Counted from the stretch's first letter, positions 53,201 to 62,353 are shown. The stretch: 63,241 nt of DNA from Betaproteobacteria bacterium (GCA_016194905.1 JACQAP010000010.1:1-63241); one strand, 5' to 3'. Notes: a model not told the origin generated them from the letters alone. Program-made: numbers and translations.

Positions 53201-54175
53201 GGCACCGACCAGTGTCGTGTTGCCCATGGCACCGGTCAGTTGCGTGATCGCCGCCCGATGTGGGGCGAAGATCACGGTCCCGGCGATGCCGCTGGCGCCT
53301 ACGTCCGGCAGCTTGGTTTGCAGCAGGCGTTCGAATTCCAGGAGGTTTTCGGTGCCGAGACCGAACGTCACTTCGCCGCTGGCGCCGCTGACGCTGCCGT
53401 TGACCGTGAGCGTGGAACTGAGGAAGGTCAGCGTGAAAGCGATCGGCCAGGGCTTGTCGGTCGCCAGGTCCGATAATTTGCCGCCGGTGAAGTCCAACAG
53501 GTAGGGAAACTCTTTCTCTACCGCGCCGTTCAGGCTCAGCTTGAACGGTTGATTGGCCGGAGACTGCGCGGTCAGGGCATGCAGGGAAAAGTAGTGGCTC
53601 TTGGTGTCGGCGCCGATATACTTCACGTTGAGTTTTTCCAGCGTGACCCGCTGGATATCGAGCAGCGCAAACGCCTGGTCCGCGCTGATCGATGACGTGC
53701 CAGCGGGCTCGGGCGCTTTGGTTGCAGCGGACTTCGGGCGATGGAATGTCCAGTTGTTACTGCCATCCGCCTTGACCTGCAGACGAGCGTGTACATCGCT
53801 GCCTGCAAGCTCGTCGATGTGCAGCCTCCTCTTGAACAGCAGCGGCCAGAGATCCACCGCCAGACGCGCTTCACCGAGGCTGGCGAAATCGTCGTCGCCG
53901 AATCCCGGCGCGTTGGCGATATGCAGCCCGCCGATGCGCAGCTTCGGTCTGGCGGAAATCTCCATCTCCATCGGGCCCTCGAAGCGTACCGGACGGCCGA
54001 TGTTGTCGCTGAAGGTCTGCGCAATGGTTCCGCGCAGGAACGAGGCATCGACGGTGATGCCGACAAACGTGACATACAGGAAACCTAGCACCAGGATCAG
54101 AACCAGCGTGACGAGGGTCCACGCAGTCCAGAGCAGGAGCCGGCGCAACGGGCGGGAGCGGGCGTGCGGCAGCAT
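50201..54175 (-). CDS. AsmA family protein (very long)
   Basis: 1324 aa. A cytoplasmic start and one membrane helix (LLLWTAWTLVTLVLILVLGF) are followed by a periplasmic domain with the AsmA N-terminal pattern VGITVDASFLRGTIAQTFSD, NIGRPVRFEGPMEMEISARP then KLRIGGLHIANAPGFGDDDF. The rest is repetitive beta-rich sequence ending in the AsmA C-terminal domain (MQAGIFDLWAVNVLVALVPA, DLRMRPQAKTAQFLSLATPI). These are bridge-like proteins thought to affect lipid transport to the outer membrane. ATG 54175 is preferred over TTG 54193. Confidence 0.9.
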   Translation of the reverse strand: MLPHARSRPLRRLLLWTAWTLVTLVLILVLGFLYVTFVGITVDASFLRGTIAQTFSDNIGRPVRFEGPMEMEISARPKLRIGGLHIANAPGFGDDDFASLGEARLAVDLWPLLFKRRLHIDELAGSDVHARLQVKADGSNNWTFHRPKSAATKAPEPAGTSSISADQAFALLDIQRVTLEKLNVKYIGADTKSHYFSLHALTAQSPANQPFKLSLNGAVEKEFPYLLDFTGGKLSDLATDKPWPIAFTLTFLSSTLTVNGSVSGASGEVTFGLGTENLLEFERLLQTKLPDVGASGIAGTVIFAPHRAAITQLTGAMGNTTLVGALNFDDTGSKPKLSGSLVLPTLDLRPFLGEKPAKENIEPPRSLAEVYRSLSAATFDLRQLNSADADITLGVGRWLSLPGDVKDVTLQIKLKDGTLQAPVKASITGVALSGSAGADANASPPKFNLALGTRDSDLGGLAELLLRVRGVKGHLGRFDLRLSAQGDQGKELVQSLDVRLEVDRGRFSYGNIEGGRPVEFGLDKLAVTLPAGKALNGEMRGALLGHPFTAQLHAGALEATMLQGRTPLDFILRSGDVHARVHGTLEAPVADRGPDIAFEFSAPHAGQLASWFGFKPGAEAPAALSGKASLRENEWRLQDLLFKLGRTTLTADLARTTADRKSLVKIRLGAEQIDVRELESLIPKSEKEKTDSERPVVDIPLLPQGIDLTDADIVARIKRFAGTPVEVRDVSFDGRIRDGYMHPSPFAAHVADTGFNGAVLFDLRGAEPMAGLWLFATNIDVGKLLRTLGVVRNLEATFNEFAFNLVARSSRLGDMLSRSQLLGSIGGGRIVLRDPNTHGEARITVDKGELRADPGMPLRLTLKGALDDVPVSIVLDTARADQLADPRLPLSFKLNAEAADSRVMLSGNIARPIGSELELALDAGGTRFDNLNKLTRASLPPWGPWSAIGKFRMSPRGYEVNDLRLQVGESLLNGQGRLDTEGGRPRIGIALAAPIIQLDDFKLGDWSPFEKKPDDKPTTLTADEVRDKAAVASDQAQKLLSPEMLRRQDANLKIEVNQVLSGKDKLGSGKLEARLENGRADIGPIELDVPGGSAKLQLGYEPTEQDVKVDLHIDVQKFDYGVLARRIKPESDLRGAFSVTMDVDSRARYLSEILRHGSGRIEFSVWPQSMQAGIFDLWAVNVLVALVPAVDPGKASKVNCAIGRFELSDGKLVDRTILMDTSRMRVTGRGKANFTDENFDLRMRPQAKTAQFLSLATPIQVSGPFNNFKIGVSPGDIIGTVGRLATSIFWVPLQKIAGKKIPADGSDVCFPVFGDARPLRPASR

Positions 54176-54308
54176 GATCGGATTATCCACCAACTGCGTG
54201 CCGGCCGCGCCGCACGGGGTCGTTGGCCATAAGCGGTCGGACCGCGTACCCGACGGGGAAGTTCAGGCTTCAGTCGCCGGAGGACGAAGTCGACACCGGC
54301 GATCCGCG

Positions 54309-56399
54309 CTAGCGCAGGATGTCCGATGCTTCCGCTTCCCTGACAATCATGTCGACGTCTTCCGGCAGCATCAGGCGTTCGTCTTGCAGTTTCTTCGCCG
54401 CCTCGGCGACTTTCGCAACATAAGCTTCATGGGAACCGTAAAGTTCTTCCAGGGAAGGCCGCGGATCGCCTTTCGTCTGCGCATCGGCGCGGGTCTTCGG
54501 CAACGGAATGGTCGAACCGAGCAGGTCGCACAGGTCCGGACCGCCGAACTCCTTCGCGCGTGTGTTCCAGCCCAGCAGCGTTGCGACCGGGACTTCGACA
54601 AAGGGATGGCGAATGCCCGCTATGTCATTGCCGATCGCATCGACTTGCGGCACCAGAATCTTGTGAGTCGCCTTGATCTGCGGGATCAGCAGGTCGACGA
54701 CGCCCGAATTTCCCTTCACACGCGGGCCGAAGTCGCGATCCCCGGATCCGTTGTGCAAGCCTTCGAAAGTCAACCCGGGAATCTTCGGCAGCTTGAGTTC
54801 GTCAGGCGCTACGAGCGTTCGATCGGCGATTTTGGGCACGCGCGTCTCGGGTGGCGTGACATTCTTCTTTACCCAATCATCGAGAGCGACCACCAGGGCC
54901 CGCAGCAACGGGCCCGGATGTGTGGCGTTGGTCAATTGTTCGCATTGCTTGTCGGCGATGCCGTGGTTCGGCGCGTCGGGCTTGAAGCCGCCGTGCTGCT
55001 GGCTGGCCAGCAGATAGCGCCGCGCTTTCGACGATTCGTTGAAGTCCATGGTGCCGCCTTCGCTGGCGCCGGTGAGCGAAGCCCGGAACTGCCAGTATTC
55101 GTTCGACGTATCCGTGTGGATGATTTTCGGATCGGTCTTCGGCCGCTTGAGAATGCCGTCCGGCAGCCGGTTGAAAGGATTGACGCGCACGGCGTACTGG
55201 CGCGGGAAATTGGTATCGGGCACGTAACGTTCGCGGTGCTGCTGCGTGAAGGGATTGGGTTGTGCGAACCGGTAGTTCAGATACAGTTTCTGCACGCCGG
55301 CGACGTGGATATGCATGCCCTCGCAGACCTGGCGCTCCTGCTCGTCGACGTTGAATCCCTGATAAAGGTAGTCGCGCAGATACATGCCGGACGAGGAGAT
55401 GCCCTGGCAGAGCGTGGTCTTGATGCCGAACACCGGATTGGCGTTACCCGCGGCATCCTTTTCGTCGTTCCTCAGAAAGGAAACGAAGTCCCGCGTCGTC
55501 ACGTAACCCAGGCCCATCACCGGGGAATCCGTCGCGCGATAGATCAGGTGGTAGTTGCGATCGTTGCGGAATCCGTCCTTCAGACAGATGTGACCCGTGC
55601 TGGGATTGCCTGGCCAGCCATCGGGACAATCGGCGAATGCCCACTGGTCGTCGGGCACGGCCTCGCCGCGGGGAATGTCCGGCGCGCTCGGCTTCGGCGA
55701 GTCGCTCGACAACATGTAGAGCTCGGCTTGCGCCTGCTTCTTGTCGGCGGACACAGCGGGAAAGGACTTGAATGCCGGGCCGCCGGATAAGGGCAACGAT
55801 GAGGGTTTGCCGCCGTTGAAATTGCGGTCGGAGAACTCGGTCAGGATGCGTTCCGTGACCGGCCGGCCGTTTTCCAGGGCAATCGGGAAATTCACCGTCA
55901 AACGGTTGTCGCCGGGTGCGATGTCTGCACCCCAGCCCACCCACGCCAGCACGTAGCCGCGTTTCATCAGGAAGCCGTTGCCGAAATCGCGCGAGGCAAC
56001 CGGATCGTTCATGTTGGCGTCCGAGGCGGTGTCGTGCATGCGGCCGAAGGAGATCTTGCGTCCGCGGTTGTTGACTTCGAAGAACAGGGTTTTCACGCCC
56101 AGGGCCATATCCACGGGTTTGAGGATCGCCATGTCAGCGGAGAACTCGACCCTGCCCTTTGCGTTCAGAGGTGCGCGGTCGATATCGAATACGGTTTTGT
56201 TTCTCTCGAGAGTCGTATCGACTTCGAACCATGCGCGTCCGGTCAGTTTTTCATAGGGTCCGGCGTCGCCGAACGACATCCCGTCCGCAACGACTTCGCG
56301 TTTCGCGATTTCGAGTTTGACGAGCTTCGCTTCGACATCGACCGCGAACATGAGGCCGGCGGCAAGCAGGAGTGCGGAAAACGCGCGGATGTGTTGCAT
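54309..56399 (-). CDS. Secreted alpha/beta hydrolase domain protein (Abhydrolase_10 type)
   Basis: 696 aa with a signal peptide (MQHIRAFSALLLAAGLMFAV, ending VEA). AGAGG sits five bases before ATG 56399. Segments such as KREVVADGMSFGDAGPYEKL, GYVLAWVGWGADIAPGDNRL, LCQGISSSGMYLRDYLYQGF with a GxSxSG-like nucleophile site, and QVDAIGNDIAGIRHPFVEVP follow the pattern of this uncharacterised family. It is periplasmic or secreted. The divergent molybdopterin oxidoreductase starts 96 bp away and might share control. Confidence 0.82.
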   Translation of the reverse strand: MQHIRAFSALLLAAGLMFAVDVEAKLVKLEIAKREVVADGMSFGDAGPYEKLTGRAWFEVDTTLERNKTVFDIDRAPLNAKGRVEFSADMAILKPVDMALGVKTLFFEVNNRGRKISFGRMHDTASDANMNDPVASRDFGNGFLMKRGYVLAWVGWGADIAPGDNRLTVNFPIALENGRPVTERILTEFSDRNFNGGKPSSLPLSGGPAFKSFPAVSADKKQAQAELYMLSSDSPKPSAPDIPRGEAVPDDQWAFADCPDGWPGNPSTGHICLKDGFRNDRNYHLIYRATDSPVMGLGYVTTRDFVSFLRNDEKDAAGNANPVFGIKTTLCQGISSSGMYLRDYLYQGFNVDEQERQVCEGMHIHVAGVQKLYLNYRFAQPNPFTQQHRERYVPDTNFPRQYAVRVNPFNRLPDGILKRPKTDPKIIHTDTSNEYWQFRASLTGASEGGTMDFNESSKARRYLLASQQHGGFKPDAPNHGIADKQCEQLTNATHPGPLLRALVVALDDWVKKNVTPPETRVPKIADRTLVAPDELKLPKIPGLTFEGLHNGSGDRDFGPRVKGNSGVVDLLIPQIKATHKILVPQVDAIGNDIAGIRHPFVEVPVATLLGWNTRAKEFGGPDLCDLLGSTIPLPKTRADAQTKGDPRPSLEELYGSHEAYVAKVAEAAKKLQDERLMLPEDVDMIVREAEASDILR

Positions 56400-56494
56400 G
56401 AACACCTCTTCGAATGGCGGATTTGTTGTAATCGTGCGGCAAGTACGGCCGGGGCGTTACAATATCGCAGAATAGTGTTTCGGGCGAGGCGGTG

Positions 56495-58612
56495 ATGGGC
56501 GTAATCGGCGAACCGGGCGTTTCCAGCAAACTGCGGATAGTGCACGTCGCCTGTCCGCATGACTGTCCCGACGGTTGCTCCATGCGGGTTACCGTGGACA
56601 CAGCCTCCGGGCGCGCGATCAAGGTGGAGGGCGACCGGACGCACCCGGTGACACGCGGCTATCTCTGCAACAAGGTCAATCATTATCTCGACCTGGTCTA
56701 CAACGACAAACGCGTGCTTTATCCGCACCGTCGCGTCGGACCGAAAGGTGCCGGCGCGAAATTCCAGCGTATCGGCTGGGACGAAGCGCTCAACGAAATC
56801 GCAGTAAGACTCAAGGCGGTGATCTCGGAGTACGGCGCCGAGGCCGTCCAGCCGTTTTCCTATTCCGGCACGCTCGGCATGCTTGGTTTTTTCGGCATGG
56901 GCGAACGTTTCTTCAACAAGATGGGCGCCGCGCGCCTCGAGCGCACGATCTGCACTGCAGCCGGGGCCGCAGCCGAAATGCACACTTTCGGTCGCGTGGG
57001 CGACGCCAACATCGAAGACTTGCCGGATATGGAGGTCGTGATCCTCTGGGGTACGAACCTGGTGTCCACCGGGGTGCATGCGATGCCGTTCGTGAATGCG
57101 GCGCGCGACAACGGCGCAAAGATCATCGCGATCGATCCGCGTGTGACGCGGACCACTGCGTTCGCGGACTGGCATATTCAGCCGCGCCCCGGTACCGACG
57201 CGGCGCTGGCGCTCGGGATGATGAAAGTCATCGTCGATCGCGGCCTGCACGATGTGGATTTTCTCGAACGCCATACCTTGGGCTGGAAAAAGCTGCTGGA
57301 CGAGCGCCTGCCGGAGTACACGCTGGATCGCGTCGAAGCGATCACCGGCATTCCCGCGGCCGATGTCGAAAAACTGGCATTGCTCTACGGCGGGACAAAA
57401 CAGTCCTTCATACGGGTGAACTGGGGCATCCAGCGCCATGACAACGGCGGCATGATGACCCGCGCCATCAAGCTGCTGCCGGCGATCACCGGCGCGATGC
57501 GCGGCAAGGGCGGCGTGTGCATGTCGACCGGAGGAGAAATGCGGCGCGTGGATATGCGCAAGTTGCAGGGCACTTACCTGCTCGAAGGGCGCACGCCGCG
57601 TACTATCAACATGATCCAGCTCGGCAATGCGCTCAACGATTCCGCTCTCGATCCGCCAATCAAGGCGTTGTTCTGCTGGAACGCCGATCCGGCCAATTGC
57701 GTTCCCGACACCACCGCGGCTCGCAAGGGCATGTCCCGCGACGATTTGTTTATGGTGGTGCACGACACCTTCTGGTGCGATTCCGCGTCTTACGCCGACA
57801 TCGTGCTGCCGGCCGATACGGCACTCGAACATATGGATCTGCTCCCGGCCTATGGGAACTACTACTACACCCTGTCCGAGCAGGCGATCGGGAAACAGGG
57901 CGAGAGCCTCGACAACCAGGAAATGTTCCGCCGGCTGGCAAAGGCGATGGGTTACGACGATCCCTGCTTTTCGCAGTCCGACGAGAACATGATCCGCGAA
58001 CTGATCGATCCCAAGGTCAATCCGCTATTCGAGGGCATTACCTACGACGGATTGAAACGCAACGGCTGGGCGAGGGCCAACGTCGATTCTCCGCGCCGCT
58101 GGGGTATCAACAGCGGCAAGTGGCCGACTCCGTCGGGCAAGATCGAGATCTACTCGGAGGCGCTGGCCAAACTCGGCGTGGACCCCTTGCCGATGCATCT
58201 GCCGGAGCAGGAGGGATTCGAAAGCCTGGAGGCGAAGAAAAAATTTCCGCTGCAAGTGATCAGCGCCGCGACTCATTACTTCATTGGCTCGAGTTTTCAG
58301 CATGTGCCGCGCCTGCAGGAAATGCTCGCGCGTCCGACCTTCGAGATCAGCACGCGGGACGCTAAGGCGCGCGGCATCCAGGATGGCGACGACTGCCGGT
58401 TATTCAACGACCGCGGCGAGGTCTTTGGCCATGCATTGATCGTCGACGGCCTGCTGTCCGGCGTGATCGGTGCCCAAAAGCAACTGCAAGGCTCGAAAAT
58501 GCGCGGCGGGGTCAACATCAACGCGCTGACCAGCCAGCGCGAGTCCGATATGGGCAGAGGGCCGGTGTTCTATTCGACGCTGGCGCAGATCGAAAAAGCA
58601 AAGAAGGACTGA
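56495..58612 (+). CDS. Molybdopterin oxidoreductase family protein
   Basis: 705 aa. An N-terminal 4Fe-4S site with Cys20, Cys24, Cys28 and Cys58 (ACPHDCPDGCS, GYLCNK), then the bis-MGD fold: PFSYSGTLGMLGFFGMGERF, GTNLVSTGVHAMPFVNAARD, IDPRVTRTTAFADWHIQPRP, and a C-terminal cofactor domain with ISTRDAKARGIQDGDDCRLF. No twin-arginine signal, so probably cytoplasmic. No small electron-transfer subunit lies beside it. Substrate unknown. Start: GTG 56492 or ATG 56495. Confidence 0.88.
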   Translation: MGVIGEPGVSSKLRIVHVACPHDCPDGCSMRVTVDTASGRAIKVEGDRTHPVTRGYLCNKVNHYLDLVYNDKRVLYPHRRVGPKGAGAKFQRIGWDEALNEIAVRLKAVISEYGAEAVQPFSYSGTLGMLGFFGMGERFFNKMGAARLERTICTAAGAAAEMHTFGRVGDANIEDLPDMEVVILWGTNLVSTGVHAMPFVNAARDNGAKIIAIDPRVTRTTAFADWHIQPRPGTDAALALGMMKVIVDRGLHDVDFLERHTLGWKKLLDERLPEYTLDRVEAITGIPAADVEKLALLYGGTKQSFIRVNWGIQRHDNGGMMTRAIKLLPAITGAMRGKGGVCMSTGGEMRRVDMRKLQGTYLLEGRTPRTINMIQLGNALNDSALDPPIKALFCWNADPANCVPDTTAARKGMSRDDLFMVVHDTFWCDSASYADIVLPADTALEHMDLLPAYGNYYYTLSEQAIGKQGESLDNQEMFRRLAKAMGYDDPCFSQSDENMIRELIDPKVNPLFEGITYDGLKRNGWARANVDSPRRWGINSGKWPTPSGKIEIYSEALAKLGVDPLPMHLPEQEGFESLEAKKKFPLQVISAATHYFIGSSFQHVPRLQEMLARPTFEISTRDAKARGIQDGDDCRLFNDRGEVFGHALIVDGLLSGVIGAQKQLQGSKMRGGVNINALTSQRESDMGRGPVFYSTLAQIEKAKKD

Positions 58613-58665
58613 GGACTGAGCACCCCTCAAGGGGGGTCTTGAAAAGAATGCTGAGGACTGAGAAA
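58608..58665. repeat. Palindromic repeat, inverted relative of the ureD/ureA element
   Basis: ACCCCTCAAGGGGGGT with flanks GAGGACTGAG (twice) and TTGAAAAGAAT. The reverse complement of 31289-31340 has the same order of blocks. It overlaps the end of the preceding gene. Confidence 0.65.
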
Positions 58666-58775
58666 AAGCAGGAAAAGATGTCGATGGTGAAGATTGCCTT
58701 CACCAATCACCAATCACCAGTTATGGGTGAAAGCCCGGTATACCCGCAAGGGTGCACCAGTCACCGGAGGCGCTC

Positions 58776-59687
58776 ATGAGCGTCACCATCATGGACGGCA
58801 TCGCCGTGTCGAAGGCTATCCGCGCGCAGTGGAAAGAACGTGTCGACGCTCTCAAGGAGCAGGGTGTAACGCCAGGCCTGGCGGTAATCCTGGTCGGCGA
58901 CAACCCGGCTTCGCAGGTCTACGTGCGCTACAAGGTCAAGGCCTGCGGCGTCATGGGGCTGCATTCCGAACTCCACCCGTTTCCGGCGGATGTGTCCGAG
59001 CAAACGGTACTGGCAAAGATCGCCGAACTCAATCGCAGCCCGAAGATCCACGGCATTCTGGTGCAACTGCCGCTGCCGCCGCAAATCGACAATACCAAGG
59101 TACTGGAAGCGATCTCGGTGGAAAAAGACGCCGACGGCTTCCATCTCTACAATCTCGGCGCGCTGGTTGCCGGCGGTACGGTATTCCCGCCTTGCACGCC
59201 GTACGGCGTGATGGCGTTGCTCGATCACTATCGCATTCCGATCGAAGGTTGCAACGCCGTGGTGATTGGCCGCAGCAACATCGTCGGTAAGCCGATGGCG
59301 CTGATGCTGCTGGCGCGCAGCGCGACGGTGTCGATCTGCACATCGAAGACACGCGACCTCAGGCAATACACTTCGATCGCCGACATTCTGGTGGTTGCGA
59401 CCGGCAAGCCGAAGATGGTCACGGGAGACATGATCAAACCCGGTGTTGTCGTTGTCGATGTCGGCATCAACCGCATGCCCGACGGAAAGCTGGCGGGCGA
59501 TGTGGATTTCGATAGCGCGAAGGAAAAGGCGTCCTACATCACGCCCGTTCCGGGTGGCGTGGGCCCGATGACCGTCACGATGCTGCTGGCGAATACCGTG
59601 CAGGCTGCGGAGCGATTCGCTGCGAAATCGCTCAACGCCCGTGCGGATCAGGTCGGTGCCGGGTCCAAGGTCGCTGCTCTGGAATAA
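58776..59687 (+). CDS. folD: Bifunctional methylene-THF dehydrogenase / methenyl-THF cyclohydrolase
   Basis: 303 aa. It interconverts 5,10-methylene-THF and 10-formyl-THF, the product of Fhs encoded at 40335. The catalytic Tyr/Lys pair is in [13 protein letters not shown], with [27 protein letters not shown], the NADP site [16 protein letters not shown] and [22 protein letters not shown] 58776 has GGAGG five bases upstream. Confidence 0.96.
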   Translation: MSVTIMDGIAVSKAIRAQWKERVDALKEQGVTPGLAVILVGDNPASQVYVRYKVKACGVMGLHSELHPFPADVSEQTVLAKIAELNRSPKIHGILVQLPLPPQIDNTKVLEAISVEKDADGFHLYNLGALVAGGTVFPPCTPYGVMALLDHYRIPIEGCNAVVIGRSNIVGKPMALMLLARSATVSICTSKTRDLRQYTSIADILVVATGKPKMVTGDMIKPGVVVVDVGINRMPDGKLAGDVDFDSAKEKASYITPVPGGVGPMTVTMLLANTVQAAERFAAKSLNARADQVGAGSKVAALE

Positions 59688-59726
59688 TAAACACTTTTGC
59701 CGCGATCCCGCCGTGATAGTGCTGCG

Positions 59727-60809
59727 TCAGGCGCGGATGGAAACCGGAATGCGCCGCGGACCGAAGGGTTTTTCGAACTTGCCGAAGCGGCCCGCGATCG
59801 CCCTGCCGCAGCTGGTGCAACGCCCTTCTGCCGAAACCCGGTAGATCAGGATCCGATGCCAGTCGCGCACGATCAGACCGGTGCCGCAGCCGGAACAAAA
59901 CGTGGTTCCGCCTTCGATGTCGTGCACGTTGCCGGTGTAGACGTATTTCAATCCCTCTCCAATGGCGATTTCTCGCGCACGCGTAAGCGTGGATGCGGGC
60001 GTGGGTGGCAGGTTGTCGAGTTTGTAGTCCGGATGAAAGGCCGTGAAATGCAGGGGCACGTCCGTGCCCAGTTCCGTCGACATCCACCTCGATAGCTGAA
60101 CCAACTCCTCGTCGGAATCGTTTTTCGTCGGAATCAGCAGCGTGGTGACCTCGAACCAGACGTCGGTTTCGTGACGCAGGTATTTGAGCGTATCGAGTAC
60201 CGGTTGCAGGGTTGAGCCGGTGAGCTTGACGTAGAACTCGTCGGTAAATCCCTTGAGGTCGACATTGGCCGCATCCATCTTCGCGTAGAACTCGCGCCTG
60301 GGCGCGTCGTGCATGTAGCCCGCCGTGACGGCCACCGTGCGTATCCCGCGAGCGTGACACGCATCCGCGACATCCATCGCGTACTCGGCAAAGATGACCG
60401 GATCGTTGTAGGTGAACGCGACGCTCTTGCTGCCGGCGGCCTCGGCAGCCGCGGCAATCCGGTCGGGATCCGCGAGGTCCATCAACCGGTCCATGTCGCG
60501 CGACTTGGAGATGTCCCAGTTCTGGCAGAACTTGCACGCCAGGTTGCAGCCGGCGGTGCCGAAGGACAACACGCTCGAGCCGGGGAAAAAATGGTTCAGC
60601 GGCTTTTTCTCGATCGGGTCGAGGCAAAACCCCGACGATCGGCCGTACGTGGTCAGCACCATGCGGTCGTCGATGCGCTGGCGCACGAAGCATGCGCCGC
60701 GCTGGCCTTCATGCAGCCTGCAGTCTCGCGGACACAGATCGCACTGCAGCCTGCCGTCCCCGAGCATATGCCACCAGCGCCCGGGATACAGCGCTTCGGC
60801 TGCGGTCAC
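59727..60809 (-). CDS. AmmeMemoRadiSam system radical SAM enzyme
   Basis: 360 aa. The radical SAM cluster is Cys88-x3-Cys92-x2-Cys95 (CNLACKFCQNW). An extra N-terminal cysteine set (CDLCPRDC at 23-30, Cys40) and C-terminal CSGCG and CTSCG pairs are typical of the family formerly listed as pyruvate formate-lyase activating-like. GTG 60809 overlaps the upstream TGA as GTGA; a longer ATG start at 60830 is possible. It is encoded with a MEMO-AMMECR1 fusion, as the system name implies. The reaction is not established to my knowledge. Confidence 0.92.
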   Translation of the reverse strand: MTAAEALYPGRWWHMLGDGRLQCDLCPRDCRLHEGQRGACFVRQRIDDRMVLTTYGRSSGFCLDPIEKKPLNHFFPGSSVLSFGTAGCNLACKFCQNWDISKSRDMDRLMDLADPDRIAAAAEAAGSKSVAFTYNDPVIFAEYAMDVADACHARGIRTVAVTAGYMHDAPRREFYAKMDAANVDLKGFTDEFYVKLTGSTLQPVLDTLKYLRHETDVWFEVTTLLIPTKNDSDEELVQLSRWMSTELGTDVPLHFTAFHPDYKLDNLPPTPASTLTRAREIAIGEGLKYVYTGNVHDIEGGTTFCSGCGTGLIVRDWHRILIYRVSAEGRCTSCGRAIAGRFGKFEKPFGPRRIPVSIRA

Positions 60810-62182
60810 GTCGTTTCCGGTTCCGCCCATTTGGCCACGGTATAACGCGAGAGGCACACGCCGTCGTCCCAGAAATCCGGTGCAACTCCGGCCTTGCGCT
60901 TGAGTTCCGTCAGGAAGGAACGCCGATCGGGCAGATTCTCCCAGACCTGCGGCAGGAAGGTCCCGCGATTGTCGCCGTATTCCAGAACGATGCCGTCGAT
61001 TCCCTGGCGCAACTGAGCCAGCGCATCGCCTTCATCGCGCAGGGGCATCGGCTGCAGCGCGGACACAAGCGACACCTCGATGCGGACCGAACTGAGTTCC
61101 TCGAAGCGCAGCGGTTTGAAGCGTGGATCCTGGAACGCAGCGGCACGAGCATTCGCCTGCACATCGTCGAACAGGCTGCGCTGCGCGACAAGGCTGCCGA
61201 TGCAGCCGCACAGGCGGCCATCCTTCTTCAGAGTGACAAAGCAAGCGCCTGGCCGATGCAGGAAGGCTGCCGGTTCGGTCGCGGAAGAATGGAGCCCGAA
61301 TCCATCGACGATGGCCGATCGCGCGATTGTGATCAGCAGGTTTCCGTCGGTTTCGCTCAGCCCGTTCGCCGGCTGGTCGACTTGTTCAGCCGCGCCGTCG
61401 TAGAAGGCAAAGGAGGCGTAGCCGACAACGCGGTTCTTGTCGCCCGCGGTGTCGCCGGAGTTGCGCAGGTCCAGCAATTCTGGCCGCAGGCCGCGCCGTT
61501 CGGCCGTGTGCAACAGACCGTTGACTGGCGTGGCTCCGCATGCCTGTTCGTGATTCAGCCGCGGCGCGAGATCGAGGATCATGCGCGCCGTCTGCTCGTC
61601 GACAAGCCTGGCCTGCGAATAGGGCAGGTAATGCGACAGGTCCGAGCTCACCACGATCAGCGTCTCATTGCCACCCCAGAGCAGGTCCAATACCTCGGCG
61701 ATTTCCTGTCCCGACGCATCGCCGACAGCGAGCGGCACCAGCGTGAAGCCGGCCAGCGTCTGCTGCAGAAAGGGCAGATGCACTTCGAGCGAATGTTCCA
61801 GAGCATGCGCCTGATCGCTGACACAGACCTGAGGCAGCCTGCGCAAGGCTTTCCCCGCCTCGCTGTCCACCGAAATTTCCCCGAGCGGCGTCGCGAATGC
61901 AGTGGTTTCGGGCAGCGCCAGCCCGCGCAGGCGTACGCGATGAGCGGGGCCGAGCAGGACGACGCGTGAGTAGTCGTTGCGATGCGGCGCGAGATGCGCA
62001 TAGGCGCTGGCGGCAATCGATCCGGAATAGACGTATCCGGCATGTGGCGCGATCAGCGCTTTCGGGCGACGCCCGTCCGGAGCCCGGGCCGATGCAAGCA
62101 GGGTCGAGAGTTGCGATTGCAGGCCTTCGACTGTGCCGGGATAGAAGGCGCCGGCAACGGCGGGTGCCCGGACCAAGTTCAT
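60806..62182 (-). CDS. MEMO-AMMECR1 fusion protein (AmmeMemoRadiSam proteins B and A)
   Basis: 458 aa. Residues 1-265 are a MEMO domain related to class III extradiol dioxygenases, with His47 (APHAGY), His81 (GPAHR), His184 (DLSHY) and Cys225 matching its metal/active-site set. Residues 275-450 are an AMMECR1 domain (RPGACFVTLKKDGRLCGCIG). The normally near-invariant LRGCIG reads LCGCIG (324-329), an Arg-to-Cys change from one base at 61210. The stop overlaps the radical SAM gene. Confidence 0.92.
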   Translation of the reverse strand: MNLVRAPAVAGAFYPGTVEGLQSQLSTLLASARAPDGRRPKALIAPHAGYVYSGSIAASAYAHLAPHRNDYSRVVLLGPAHRVRLRGLALPETTAFATPLGEISVDSEAGKALRRLPQVCVSDQAHALEHSLEVHLPFLQQTLAGFTLVPLAVGDASGQEIAEVLDLLWGGNETLIVVSSDLSHYLPYSQARLVDEQTARMILDLAPRLNHEQACGATPVNGLLHTAERRGLRPELLDLRNSGDTAGDKNRVVGYASFAFYDGAAEQVDQPANGLSETDGNLLITIARSAIVDGFGLHSSATEPAAFLHRPGACFVTLKKDGRLCGCIGSLVAQRSLFDDVQANARAAAFQDPRFKPLRFEELSSVRIEVSLVSALQPMPLRDEGDALAQLRQGIDGIVLEYGDNRGTFLPQVWENLPDRRSFLTELKRKAGVAPDFWDDGVCLSRYTVAKWAEPETT

Positions 62183-62291
62183 CGTGGTGATGTCTGGTTA
62201 AGGGTGACTACGCAACAATTATAGGCCGGACCTGGTTGTTCCGGCTGGCACCATGGATCCTGCCCGGCGGGAAAAATCGCGGGAAAACCTG

Positions 62292-62335
62292 TTGACCCTG
62301 AAGTTGGCGCGTGTATATTACTGACCGCTCAGTCA
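62292..62335 (+). promoter_or_regulatory. Promoter and TetR-type operator
   Basis: TTGACC (62292-62297), a 16-bp spacer and TATATT (62314-62319). Immediately after it, ACTGA-CCGC-TCAGT (62320-62333) is an inverted repeat like operators of AcrR/TetR regulators. This suggests autorepression of the regulator and the efflux genes it starts. Confidence 0.65.
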
Positions 62336-62353
62336 TTTACTCCATTTTCAATC

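Noticed and set aside
53601-55790. 729-aa plus-strand frame
   Set aside because: It is opposite the AsmA and hydrolase genes, spans both and their gap, and has no recognisable domain.
56243-57832. 529-aa minus-strand frame opposite the molybdopterin enzyme
   Set aside because: The plus strand has a full Fe-S and MGD-binding protein; this frame is a shadow.
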